From NCBI GenBank assembly GCA_964636205.1, contig CAZWPF010000101.1, forward strand, positions 1-9,163: a stretch of DNA of 9,163 nucleotides, written 5' to 3'. This DNA is from JBEBVQ01 sp964636205. Its GTDB lineage: Bacteria; Bacteroidota; Bacteroidia; Chitinophagales; Chitinophagaceae. This document shows positions 1-8,160 of the stretch, piece by piece (within the stretch, counting starts at the first letter, position 1; every line of letters starts with the position of its first letter). Under the pieces are notes generated by a model. It worked only from the letters and a program-made list of their open reading frames with translations. It was not told the origin of the DNA and ran no database searches. A program made the translations under genes and the position numbers.

Positions 1-1
1 G

Positions 2-181
2 CTTCAACTTTACTACGATGTAAAGATCATTGTTAAAGACCCCGAAATATTCAACGTGCGTTACACCGGAAAATTTCGCCAACGCGACGGGATTGACGAG
101 ATCCTGAGGATAATCCAGAAAATACAGAAGTTTAATGTTCAAAAAGATACAGAAAATAACATTATCACAATTACAAAATAA
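2..181 (+). CDS. FecR-family anti-sigma factor, C-terminal end (5' partial)
   Basis: An open frame enters from the left edge and ends at TAA 179-181, giving 59 residues. The segment reads LYYDVKIIVKDPEIFNV, then RYTGKF, an IDEILRIIQKIQKF helix and a closing NNIITITK strand. This matches the C-terminal DUF4974-type domain of Bacteroidota FecR proteins: a 'YDVKI' strand, a 'TGKF' turn, a helix and a final beta strand. FecR proteins are inner-membrane anti-sigma factors with a periplasmic C-terminal domain that contacts the STN domain of a TonB-dependent transporter and so controls an ECF sigma factor. The next gene is an STN-bearing SusC, which fits this pairing. The FecR core, membrane segment and any ECF sigma gene would lie upstream of the window and cannot be seen. 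The family call is by pattern recognition on a short tail. Confidence 0.82.
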   Translation, partial: LQLYYDVKIIVKDPEIFNVRYTGKFRQRDGIDEILRIIQKIQKFNVQKDTENNIITITK

Positions 182-238
182 ATTTATTAATCCCTTAAAA
201 ACGCATGTGCCTATGATAAAAAACGAAAGATAGAAAAA

Positions 239-264
239 GCGATAAGTGCGCCAACACCTATCGC
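239..264 (+). other. Imperfect hairpin in the fecR-susC gap
   Basis: GCGATA (239-244) is complementary to TATCGC (259-264). Inside it, GTG (246-248) pairs with CAC (255-257) around a 6-nt loop, with a single A/C mismatch between the two stem parts. No T-run follows, so it is not a convincing intrinsic terminator. It could be a leader structure, a protein-binding palindrome or chance. The rest of the 182-324 gap is A/T-rich. I see no TTTG / TAnnTTTG Bacteroidota promoter pair there, which fits either read-through from fecR or an ECF-type promoter that I cannot recognise. Confidence 0.3.
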
Positions 265-324
265 CAAAATAAAGTAAACACAAAGAGATCAAATCTAAGT
301 TATTCACTTTAAACACACAAATAT

Positions 325-3300
325 ATGAAAATAAACACTTCATCCGATCACTTTTTAATAAAAAAAAGTGACTTTAAAGATTTATTTAACATCATGAAAA
401 TCTGCTTATTTCTATTGTTTGCCTTCGCCTTCCAAATGATGGCCACAAATACAGAAGCACAGGATGCAATAATTAATCTGAAATCAAACACTGTAAATGT
501 TCGTAAGCTGATCAGTGAGATTGAAAAACAAACAGACTACCTGGTCGTTTACAGCAACCGTGAAGTAAATACTTCACGCGAAGTCACTCTCAAAAAAAAA
601 TCGGACAAAGTTTCCGAATACCTGTACCAAACATTCAACGGCACAGATATCGGTTACGAATTTGAAAATAATTACATTGTCCTTTCCAGAAAGGCCCAAG
701 AGACCGCAACTATTCTTACTGGTTTAGTACAAACTGCTCAACAACAGGGAAAAACAGTGAGGGGCACCGTTACCGACACGAACGGTGAACCTATTATTGG
801 TGCGACTATTGTTTTAAAAGGCGATGCTGCAAAGGGTACGGTTACTAGTGTTGAGGGGAATTACATACTCCCAAATTTACCCGAAGATGCGGTACTCGAA
901 ATCACCTATGTAGGTATGCAACCCCAAAGTATTCTTACTCAAGGTAGAACTACAATAAACGTAACTTTAATAGAAGATGTAGGACTTTTAGATGAATTGG
1001 TGGTGGTTGGGTATGGGACGCAAAAGAAAGTGAACTTGACCGGGGCGGTCGCGCATGTGAATTCAGATGTGATCGAAAAAAGAGCCGTTGCGAATGTCGG
1101 GCAAGCTTTGCAGGGGTTGATTCCGAACCTGAATGTTTCGATCTCGAACGGAAAACCCAATACCGATCCCTCTTTTAATATCCGCGGGGCAACTTCAATC
1201 TCAGGATCTTCTTTCGTTTCAGGATCACCTTATATCTTGATCGACGGTATAGAGGGTGATATCAACATGATCAATCCGGAAGATATTGAAAGTATTACCG
1301 TTCTTAAGGATGCTGCTTCAGCGGCCATCTATGGTGCAAGAGCAGCAAACGGAGTTGTCCTTGTGGTTACCAAGCAGGGGTTGAAAAACAAGACCCCTAA
1401 AATCACCTATAGTAACATGTTTGAGTTTCGCAAACCAACCAATTTCCCCGATCGGTTAAATACTTACGAGATGGCGTTGGCCTATAATGCGGCGAATGAG
1501 GCCAGGCATGCTGCCGCCAAGTTCAATGACGAGTATTTGACCACGATTAAAAATTATGTGGATAATCCGGAAACAGCGCCCGTTTACCTGATGGATGGCA
1601 ATGTCATCAGATGGGCCGGAAATACCAATCCGTACGACGAGGGAGTAAGGGACTGGGCCCCCATGCAAAAGCACAATGTCACGGTTTCGGGAGGAGATAA
1701 GAAAATAGGCTATTACACCTCTTTTGGATACCAGGATCAGGATGGCATCTATGCTTATGGAACCGATAACTCGAAGCGTTATAATGCTTTGGTGAATCTT
1801 ACCACGGATATCTCGGACTGGCTTGAGGTAAAACTGAATGCGAATTTCAATAAAAGAACGTACAAAGAACCGAGCATGGGAGGTATCAATATATGGCAGG
1901 AGTTCTCGAACTTCAGGCAGGCTATCGTTCCCCTTTACACGCCTGATTATGCCCCGGAAGGGTTCAGAAATGTGCCGACAGACCTGGTGCTGGGGATCAT
2001 GGAATTTGAGAAGGATCAGCGAAAAGATGAAAATCAGCATGTCCGGTTGGCAGGCTCCTTAAAAGCGGATATCGTGAAGGGTTTATCTTTCAATGGCGAG
2101 TTTGCATTTCAGAACAAATATTATTACAGGAATTCAAACATGCTCGAGTATAACCGGGTTTTTGAAGACTGGTCATTCACCAACAAGGGAACGTACCCCA
2201 CGTTTTCGTATAAAACGCAGTCGAATGACAATTATCGCGTGCTGAACTTTTTCTTCGACTACCAGAAAACATTTTTAGAGAGGCATAATTTTCATGCACT
2301 TGCAGGATTCAACGAAGAGCTATACGTTTCGAAAGGCTTTTGGGCAGAAGGCCAGGAGTTGATTACGAACTCTATTCCTTTTATTGAAGCAACAACCGGT
2401 CAGAAGTTAGCAGGCGACAACATGTACGAGTGGGCGGTGAGAGGCGCCTTTTTCAGGATGAACTATGATTATATGGGAAAATACCTGTTAGAATTTAATG
2501 GCAGGTATGACGGAACATCCAGATTCGCCAAAGACAGCCGGTTCGCTTTCTTCCCTTCCTTCTCACTGGGCTGGAGGGTGTCTGATGAATCTTTTATGAA
2601 ATGGTCTTCACCAACCCTTACAGATCTGAAGCTTAGAGCATCTTACGGAAGCCTGGGGAATCAAGATGTCAGCACCTATGCCTATATCAACACCTATGGA
2701 ATTAATCCCAGAGTAAACTACATCATTGATAATGAACGGCCAATGGGGATTGAACCACCATCCTTGACCAGCGCGGATCTGACCTGGCAAACAACAACCA
2801 CGATGGATTATGGTCTGGATGCCACACTCTTTAATCGGTTGAACGTGACATTTGACTGGTACAACAGACACGTGTGGGATATGCTCACCAGTGCAGGTAA
2901 AGCGCCGTCGGTATTGGGTGCATCGATGCCGAATAAGAATGCAGGCGAAATGCAAACCAAGGGCTGGGAATTGTCCGTCGGTTGGCATAATACGACCTCC
3001 TACGGCTTGAAATATAATATTTCAGCCTTTGCTGCAGACTCTTACTCCGAAATCACCCGATTTGACAGCAATCCGAACAAATTGATCAGTACATTATACG
3101 TAGGTAGGAGAATGGGAGAGATCTGGGGGTACGAAACCGAAGGTATCTTTCAGAATCAGGAAGAGATTGATGCAGCAGCCAATCAGTCGTTCCTGTACGG
3201 TGGCGTTTGGGAACCCGGAGATACCCATTATAAGGATCTGAATGATGATGAAAAGATCGACAATGGCAAGGGAACGGTTGATGATCCCGGGGATAAAAAG

Positions 3301-3795
3301 ATAATCGGAAACGGTTCGGCCAGATATCAGTTTGGGCTTAACGGTGCATTCTCGTGGAAGAACTTTGAGCTGAGTTTCATTGTGCAGGGAATCGGAAAGC
3401 GTGATCACTACATTTCAACATCGGACTGGGTATTTTGGGGACAGTTTGTTGATGAGCGGGGAGTTCCTACAAGGGATTTTTTAGCAGATTCCTGGACGGA
3501 AGCGAATCGCGACGCGCTTTATCCGCAATATAAAGGGGGCGCTTCCTATAATATTCAGTACCAATCCCGCTTGCTGATTGATGCAAGTTACATCAGACTG
3601 AAAAGTGTGACCCTTGGGTATACGATCCCGGCGAAAGCGTTGAACAGATTGCCGGTGAAAGGGCTTAGGTTTTATTTGTCGGGACATAATTTGGGTGAGC
3701 TCTCAAACGTGCCGAAACAGTTTGACCCCGAATTGCTTAGCCAGGATTATCCGGTGATGCGCTCATACGCCTGTGGGCTGGAAATAAGTTTTTAA
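325..3795 (+). CDS. SusC/RagA-type TonB-dependent outer-membrane transporter with N-terminal STN signalling domain
   Basis: This 1156-residue protein would form the outer-membrane pore that imports a SusD-captured ligand using TonB energy. Domains in order: an export signal with hydrophobic core ICLFLLFAFAF and likely cleavage near TEA|Q (residues 45/46); an STN (secretin/TonB short N-terminal) domain at about 47-125; a carboxypeptidase-regulatory-like beta-sandwich at about 145-218 (VRGTVTDTNGEPIIGATI); a TonB-box/SusC signature DELVVVGYGTQKK at 223-235; a plug domain to about 352, including NPEDIESITVLKDAASAAIYG; and a long beta-barrel ending in Phe, the usual outer-membrane protein end. 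An acidic D971-L-N-D-D-E-K-I-D979 segment resembles the calcium-binding-like loop common in SusC barrels. The STN and upstream fecR imply ECF-sigma/anti-sigma control. ATG 325 gives a long n-region; ATG 394 (M24) is an alternative start. The A9 run at 592-600 lies within the STN coding sequence. The transported substrate cannot be deduced. Confidence 0.96.
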   Translation: MKINTSSDHFLIKKSDFKDLFNIMKICLFLLFAFAFQMMATNTEAQDAIINLKSNTVNVRKLISEIEKQTDYLVVYSNREVNTSREVTLKKKSDKVSEYLYQTFNGTDIGYEFENNYIVLSRKAQETATILTGLVQTAQQQGKTVRGTVTDTNGEPIIGATIVLKGDAAKGTVTSVEGNYILPNLPEDAVLEITYVGMQPQSILTQGRTTINVTLIEDVGLLDELVVVGYGTQKKVNLTGAVAHVNSDVIEKRAVANVGQALQGLIPNLNVSISNGKPNTDPSFNIRGATSISGSSFVSGSPYILIDGIEGDINMINPEDIESITVLKDAASAAIYGARAANGVVLVVTKQGLKNKTPKITYSNMFEFRKPTNFPDRLNTYEMALAYNAANEARHAAAKFNDEYLTTIKNYVDNPETAPVYLMDGNVIRWAGNTNPYDEGVRDWAPMQKHNVTVSGGDKKIGYYTSFGYQDQDGIYAYGTDNSKRYNALVNLTTDISDWLEVKLNANFNKRTYKEPSMGGINIWQEFSNFRQAIVPLYTPDYAPEGFRNVPTDLVLGIMEFEKDQRKDENQHVRLAGSLKADIVKGLSFNGEFAFQNKYYYRNSNMLEYNRVFEDWSFTNKGTYPTFSYKTQSNDNYRVLNFFFDYQKTFLERHNFHALAGFNEELYVSKGFWAEGQELITNSIPFIEATTGQKLAGDNMYEWAVRGAFFRMNYDYMGKYLLEFNGRYDGTSRFAKDSRFAFFPSFSLGWRVSDESFMKWSSPTLTDLKLRASYGSLGNQDVSTYAYINTYGINPRVNYIIDNERPMGIEPPSLTSADLTWQTTTTMDYGLDATLFNRLNVTFDWYNRHVWDMLTSAGKAPSVLGASMPNKNAGEMQTKGWELSVGWHNTTSYGLKYNISAFAADSYSEITRFDSNPNKLISTLYVGRRMGEIWGYETEGIFQNQEEIDAAANQSFLYGGVWEPGDTHYKDLNDDEKIDNGKGTVDDPGDKKIIGNGSARYQFGLNGAFSWKNFELSFIVQGIGKRDHYISTSDWVFWGQFVDERGVPTRDFLADSWTEANRDALYPQYKGGASYNIQYQSRLLIDASYIRLKSVTLGYTIPAKALNRLPVKGLRFYLSGHNLGELSNVPKQFDPELLSQDYPVMRSYACGLEISF

Positions 3796-3812
3796 CCATA
3801 AAAGTAAATAAT

Positions 3813-5576
3813 ATGAAACAGATATATGCGCTAGTGATAGTATTACTCATTGGTATCAATGGATGTAATGATGATTTCATGGACCGGTTCCCGCCGGATA
3901 AACTCAATGACGGTACTTTCTGGTCGACGGAGAAGGATCTGATCCTTTACTGCAATCGTTTGTACCCGGAATATATCATGAAATCGGCAAATGGGAAAGG
4001 TAATTGGGTTTATTCCGAAAACATAAATTCCGATTACGTGGTCACAAACCCTTTTCAAAAGATTCCGGCGGGAATTCATACAATTCCCACGAATGCGGGA
4101 GATGGAGGCTGGGATTGGGTGAACATGAGGCGGATCAATTATTTTCTGGCAAGATATCAGAAAACGCCCGTTTCCCAGGAAATAAAAAATGTTTACGCGG
4201 GAGAGATTTTGTTCTTTAAGGCGTGGGACTATTTTGACAAGATCAAGCGATTTGGTGAGGTACCATGGATTTCTTCGGATTTGGGAACAGATTCGGAAGA
4301 ACTCATGGCGCCCCGGACTCCGCGTGCTGCGTTGTTGGATTCCGTTTTAGCAACAATCGACAAAGCCATTCAGTATCTGCCTGAAAAAGGGAAAGAAAAG
4401 ACCGACCGGATCAACAAAGACATGGCATTACACCTGAAGGCCAGGATGTGCCTGTTTGAAGGCACATTCAGAAAATATCATACCGAACTTGGGCTGGATG
4501 GCACGAAATTCCTGGAGAATGCGGCAGATGCTTCTGGCCGACTCATACAGGAAGGCCATTATAAAATCTATAATACCGGGAATATAAGGGAAGATTATCA
4601 TGATGTCTTTATCTCAATGGGACAATTTACGGGGGAAAAAGCACGTGAAGTGATTCTTCAAAGGAAGTTTGTGGAAAATATTTTAGGCCACAATTTCTTG
4701 AGATACTACAATTGGAATAACGAACATAAAATGGGCGGAACGAGAGCTTTGGTTGACCTCTATTTATGTAAGGACGGTCTGCCGATTTCTCAAAGTCCTT
4801 TATACAGAGGGAATGACAGTATCCAGGTGGAGTTTATGGACAGAGATCAACGATTGCGTCAAACCATAAGCTATCCGAACGAGTACCTGTGGTTCCCTGA
4901 ACATAATGGTCTCGGTGTTAAAATGCCATACTTACCCGGGGCATCATCCGATTATGGCTTTTGTGAAACCGGGTATTGGTTTATCAAATACTGGAGTTTT
5001 AATGTTGCAGAAAAGGACAAGGGATCGGGAGCAAACCCCTCCGGGATTCAGGCTTTCATTATATTTCGATATGCTGAAACGCTTCTTATCCATGCCGAGG
5101 CCATGGCCGAACTGGGTCGGTGTGATCAGGCTGTGGTTGACAAGACCATTAATGTTTTAAGAAACAGGGTTGGAATGGCGCCTATGCAAATAAGCAGTCT
5201 TGTGAAAGACAGTAAGTCCGATTTTCCAGAGCTTCCTGTTCTATTGGATGAGGTGAGAAGAGAACGTACGGTAGAACTCGCGTTCGAATTCCTTCGCCGC
5301 GATGATCTGATACGCTGGAAAGCAGGGAAATTATATGAAAAAAAGCCGCTTGGTATGAAATTCTGGCAATACATGTATCCCAAAAAGGACGATGCGGGAG
5401 CATACACGACGCTAGTTGGGAAGAACATTTTTGTCGATCAGGACGGCTTCCTGGATCCGCATCAGAAACAATTGCCCGGAGGTAGGATTTTTGAAGAGCC
5501 CAAACATTACTATTTCCCGATCCCGATTGAGGATCTTACCCTGAATCCGAATCTTGTCCAGAGTCCCGGATGGTAA
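3813..5576 (+). CDS. SusD/RagB-family surface glycan-binding lipoprotein
   Basis: This 587-residue partner of the preceding SusC would sit on the cell surface as the lid that captures substrate. It starts with a lipoprotein signal peptide: a hydrophobic stretch to the lipobox I15-N-G-C18, followed by acidic NDDFMD, which resembles the Bacteroidota lipoprotein surface-export signal. SusD hallmarks are visible: an N-terminal helical (TPR-like) half with YAGEILFFKAWDYFD and KDMALHLKARMCLFEG; the FRYAETLLIHAEA helix (418-430); the RRERTVELAFEFLRRDDLIRW block (482-502); and a C-terminal FPIPIEDLTLNPNL segment just before the end. The length is usual for the family. The start is 17 bp after the susC stop with no separate promoter visible, so the pair is almost certainly co-transcribed. 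Ligand specificity cannot be read from the sequence. Confidence 0.96.
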   Translation: MKQIYALVIVLLIGINGCNDDFMDRFPPDKLNDGTFWSTEKDLILYCNRLYPEYIMKSANGKGNWVYSENINSDYVVTNPFQKIPAGIHTIPTNAGDGGWDWVNMRRINYFLARYQKTPVSQEIKNVYAGEILFFKAWDYFDKIKRFGEVPWISSDLGTDSEELMAPRTPRAALLDSVLATIDKAIQYLPEKGKEKTDRINKDMALHLKARMCLFEGTFRKYHTELGLDGTKFLENAADASGRLIQEGHYKIYNTGNIREDYHDVFISMGQFTGEKAREVILQRKFVENILGHNFLRYYNWNNEHKMGGTRALVDLYLCKDGLPISQSPLYRGNDSIQVEFMDRDQRLRQTISYPNEYLWFPEHNGLGVKMPYLPGASSDYGFCETGYWFIKYWSFNVAEKDKGSGANPSGIQAFIIFRYAETLLIHAEAMAELGRCDQAVVDKTINVLRNRVGMAPMQISSLVKDSKSDFPELPVLLDEVRRERTVELAFEFLRRDDLIRWKAGKLYEKKPLGMKFWQYMYPKKDDAGAYTTLVGKNIFVDQDGFLDPHQKQLPGGRIFEEPKHYYFPIPIEDLTLNPNLVQSPGW

Positions 5577-5616
5577 TCGAAACTTTATCTTTTAGGGGGG
5601 AATAGCCTGCAACTAT

Positions 5617-5654
5617 ATGAATACCCCCTCCGATATGGGGAGGGGGTAGTTCAT
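5617..5654 (+). terminator. Strong GC-rich hairpin after susD; possible terminator or attenuator
   Basis: TACCCCCTCC (5622-5631) pairs perfectly with GGAGGGGGTA (5639-5648) across a 7-nt loop. The stem extends by ATGAA (5617-5621) with TTCAT (5650-5654) past a single bulged G at 5649, about 15 bp in total. Only a short TTT with interruptions follows, then AAAAC, so the U-tract is weak and termination may be partial. It lies 41 bp past the susD stop and 24 bp before the next start. It could reduce read-through into the enzyme genes or protect a 3' end after processing. A mobile repeat sequence is also possible but cannot be judged from one copy. Confidence 0.6.
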
Positions 5655-5678
5655 TTAAAACAAAGTAAAATTTACAAA

Positions 5679-6839
5679 ATGAAAAAATATGCTTTGACAT
5701 TCATTTTTCTTACAACGATCGCTATATGCTTTGGACAGGAGAAAATGCTTTGTGTGGGTCAATATTGGACTGAAGACGAAGCAAACTTAAAGATGAAAGA
5801 GTTTGCAAGGACGTGGTGCGATAAAGCCTCGTGGGAAAAAAGAGCCAATGTGATAAAGCAAGGGATCATTGTGGGTATGAAGCTTGATCAGATGCCTGAT
5901 ATAGAAGGCAACTTCAATGCAAAAATCACGAATAGTCGTACTTTTGATGGTTATATCGTTGAGAACATTCAAATTGAGAGCTTCCCTGGGTTTTTTATAA
6001 CAGGAAATATTTATAGACCTATAAATGCCAAAGAGAAGAATGCTGCAATTCTATCTCCACACGGACATCTTCAGGATAAACGACTGAAGGAAGACGTTCA
6101 GTACCGATGTGCGGTACTTGCCCGTATGGGGGCTATTGTTTTTGCTTACGATATGGTCGGACATGGCGACTCTCATCAAGTCAGTTCTCATAATATACCA
6201 ATAGCCATGCTGTTGCAGACATGGAACAGTAAGCGTGTCCTCGATTATCTTCTGTCACGCCCCGATGTTGACCCGGAGAGAATCGGCATGACAGGAGGTT
6301 CAGGAGGCGCTACACAAACATTGCTGTTGACAGCAATTGATGAACGTATAAAGGTTTCTGTTCCCTGTGTTCAGGTCTCAGCCCATTTTTTTGGAGGATG
6401 TGTGTGTGAAAGTGGTATGCCAATTCATAAGAACAAGAATCATCAGACAAACAACGTGGAAATTGCAGCCTTGTGTGCTCCGCGTCCAATGTTATTAATA
6501 TCAGATGGAAACGACTGGACAAGAAATACCCCTCGAATTGAATATCCATACATTCACAAAGTCTATGAATTATATGATGCAGAACATAAAATTGAAAATG
6601 TCCATTTACCTGATGAAAAACACGATTATGGATATTCTAAGCGTGTAGCCATGTACAATTTTTTTTCGCACCACTTGCGACTCAACACGGGAGCTGTGGA
6701 TTGGGAACCCACGATTAAGGAAGGTTTTGTAACAATCTTACCTCCAAATCAATTAAAAGTATTTACTGAAGAGAATCCACTGCCTGATAATGCGTTAAAA
6801 GGAGATGACGAAATATTCAAGTATCTTAATATAAGATAG
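5679..6839 (+). CDS. Exported alpha/beta hydrolase, acetyl-xylan-esterase-like
   Basis: This 386-residue protein begins with a clear signal peptide (MKKYALTFIFLTTIAICFGQ), cleaved near Gly19/Gln20, so it acts in the periplasm or beyond. The fold is an alpha/beta hydrolase. SPHGHLQDKR has the oxyanion-hole-side look of the AXE1/dienelactone-hydrolase group. The nucleophile elbow is G206-G-S208-G-G, the likely acid is D279 (or D276) in LLISDGNDWTRNTP, and the catalytic His is H315 in DEKHDYGYSKR. A conserved-looking GG-C241-V-C243-E segment sits between nucleophile and acid. Such proteins usually deacylate polysaccharides or other acylated compounds; the exact ester is unknown. The position behind susCD suggests a role in removing acyl decorations from the imported glycan. 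ATG 5679 is directly followed by the signal peptide, so the start is well supported. There is no Shine-Dalgarno motif, as is normal for this phylum. Confidence 0.85.
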   Translation: MKKYALTFIFLTTIAICFGQEKMLCVGQYWTEDEANLKMKEFARTWCDKASWEKRANVIKQGIIVGMKLDQMPDIEGNFNAKITNSRTFDGYIVENIQIESFPGFFITGNIYRPINAKEKNAAILSPHGHLQDKRLKEDVQYRCAVLARMGAIVFAYDMVGHGDSHQVSSHNIPIAMLLQTWNSKRVLDYLLSRPDVDPERIGMTGGSGGATQTLLLTAIDERIKVSVPCVQVSAHFFGGCVCESGMPIHKNKNHQTNNVEIAALCAPRPMLLISDGNDWTRNTPRIEYPYIHKVYELYDAEHKIENVHLPDEKHDYGYSKRVAMYNFFSHHLRLNTGAVDWEPTIKEGFVTILPPNQLKVFTEENPLPDNALKGDDEIFKYLNIR

Positions 6840-6859
6840 CAACACCTAATAATGTGATT

Positions 6860-8140
6860 ATGAAAAAAAAACCGAGTGTGCTTTTTGTTGGATTATTGTT
6901 CCTGTGCAGCTCAATGTATGGACAGAATAATGCCCTTCCTCCCTGGCAGGAGGGGTATTTGGATATCCACCATATTAGCACGGGGAGGGGTAACGCTTCT
7001 TTCATCCTTTTTCCCGACGGAACTAGCTTTGTTGTCGATTGCGGGGACATGTCGGAAACTCAGACCAGGGTTCTTTCGGAGAAGAATACACCTTTGGTAC
7101 CTGACGATTCAAAAACACCTGCACAATGGGTAGCCGATTATATCTATCAATTTCACCCAAAAAGGGAAAATGCAGTAATCGACTATGTTTTAATAACGCA
7201 CTACCATGATGACCATTTTGGCGAGGTTGACAATCTAAGGAAGAGACATCCTGATGGTGGATATTTAATGGCGGGTATTACAGAGTTGGGGTCAATAATC
7301 CCGATTAAAAAGATCATTGACAGGGGGTCTGATTTTCCTGTAAATTTCAGAGATGAGGAGGTGCAAAAAAAAATTGTCAGTAAAGGAGATCCCTATTCAA
7401 TGATCGCAACCTTAAACGAATACTGGAAATTTATCGATTTTCATAAAAAAAACCGGGGGATGTTCCATGAAAAATTTACAGTAGGAAGTAACAACCAAAT
7501 TGGATTAAACTATAAACCTGAACAATTTTATGACTTTAAAGTCAAAAACATATTTGCAAATGGAGAGGTATGGGATGAATTAAACAATAAAACACATGTG
7601 TATATTAAACCGGAAGAATACAGATACAACGGTGAGAATAATGAACTTAGCACTGGAATCAAAATAAGCTACGGTAGTTTCGATTATTACACCGGTGGCG
7701 ATATCGGCGGAATTGACCAGCACGGGCAAGACAATCCGAACAGCATGGAAACAAAAACTGCACCGGTAATCGGCGCAGTTGATGTAGCAACTTTGAACCA
7801 CCACGGGAACAGAGGCTCGATGAATACTTTCTTTGTCAAGTGCTTGCGCCCGAGCGTTTGGATTGGGCAAACCTGGGACGCCAGCCATCCTGGAGGAGAA
7901 GTATTGAGAAGGATTACCTCCAGAAGCTTGTACCCGGGCGAGCGTGATGTGTTTGCAAATGCGATGCTGGAATCAACAAAGCTTGTCATAGGATCCATGG
8001 TTGACAAGTCCTACAAATCCCAGTCAGGACACCTTCTGGTCAGGGTTTATCCGGGAGGCAACAACTATTCCGTGTTTGTACTGGATGATAAAACAGCAAA
8101 AAGGAATGTAAAAGCGAAGTTCAATTACTCTTCGAAATAA
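6860..8140 (+). CDS. Exported metallo-beta-lactamase-fold hydrolase, ComEC-like
   Basis: Counted from ATG 6860 the protein has 426 residues. An upstream in-frame GTG at 6854 would add two residues, but the ATG directly precedes a normal signal peptide (MKKKPSVLFVGLLFLCSSMYGQ) and is preferred. The MBL fold is shown by the LDIHHISTGRGNASFILF and SFVVDCGD strands and a full H114-Y-H116-D-D118-H119 (HxHxDH) metal motif. YYTGGD, with D281, is a candidate bridging ligand, and NHHGNRGS (H314/H315) a further His ligand. The order and the 'NHHG' and 'SGHLLVRVYPGG' blocks resemble the MBL domain of ComEC/Rec2 proteins, but there are no competence membrane helices. MBL enzymes include phosphodiesterases, nucleases, lactonases and sulfatases, so the substrate is open. 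It starts 20 bp after the esterase stop and is most likely in the same transcript. An A9 run follows its ATG and another lies at 7365-7373. Confidence 0.85.
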   Translation: MKKKPSVLFVGLLFLCSSMYGQNNALPPWQEGYLDIHHISTGRGNASFILFPDGTSFVVDCGDMSETQTRVLSEKNTPLVPDDSKTPAQWVADYIYQFHPKRENAVIDYVLITHYHDDHFGEVDNLRKRHPDGGYLMAGITELGSIIPIKKIIDRGSDFPVNFRDEEVQKKIVSKGDPYSMIATLNEYWKFIDFHKKNRGMFHEKFTVGSNNQIGLNYKPEQFYDFKVKNIFANGEVWDELNNKTHVYIKPEEYRYNGENNELSTGIKISYGSFDYYTGGDIGGIDQHGQDNPNSMETKTAPVIGAVDVATLNHHGNRGSMNTFFVKCLRPSVWIGQTWDASHPGGEVLRRITSRSLYPGERDVFANAMLESTKLVIGSMVDKSYKSQSGHLLVRVYPGGNNYSVFVLDDKTAKRNVKAKFNYSSK

Positions 8141-8160
8141 GTTAGTGCCTAAAAAAAGTA

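Noticed and set aside
1198..1229. Short repeated TCAGGATC in susC
   Set aside because: Two copies encode Ser-Gly-Ser turns in the plug region (SISGSSFVSGSP). This is a small coding repeat with no sign of a recombination site or array.
1456..2040. Long open frame on the minus strand (194 codons) opposite susC
   Set aside because: It lies wholly inside the strongly supported susC barrel region, shows no recognisable domain or signal, and has no initiation context of its own. It is best explained as a shadow of susC codon usage.
5586..5593. TATCTTTT, one base from the Bacteroidota -7 element TAnnTTTG, upstream of the esterase gene
   Set aside because: The final G is missing and no TTTG -33 element lies at the proper distance upstream. 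A match this loose is expected by chance in A/T-rich gaps.
6854..6859. GTG at 6854 as start of the MBL gene
   Set aside because: The ATG two codons later directly begins a standard signal peptide, so the GTG is unnecessary and less likely.
6876..7133. Open frame of 85 codons overlapping the MBL gene on the same strand in another frame
   Set aside because: It overlaps the signal peptide and first MBL strands, which are well supported, and its translation shows no recognisable features.
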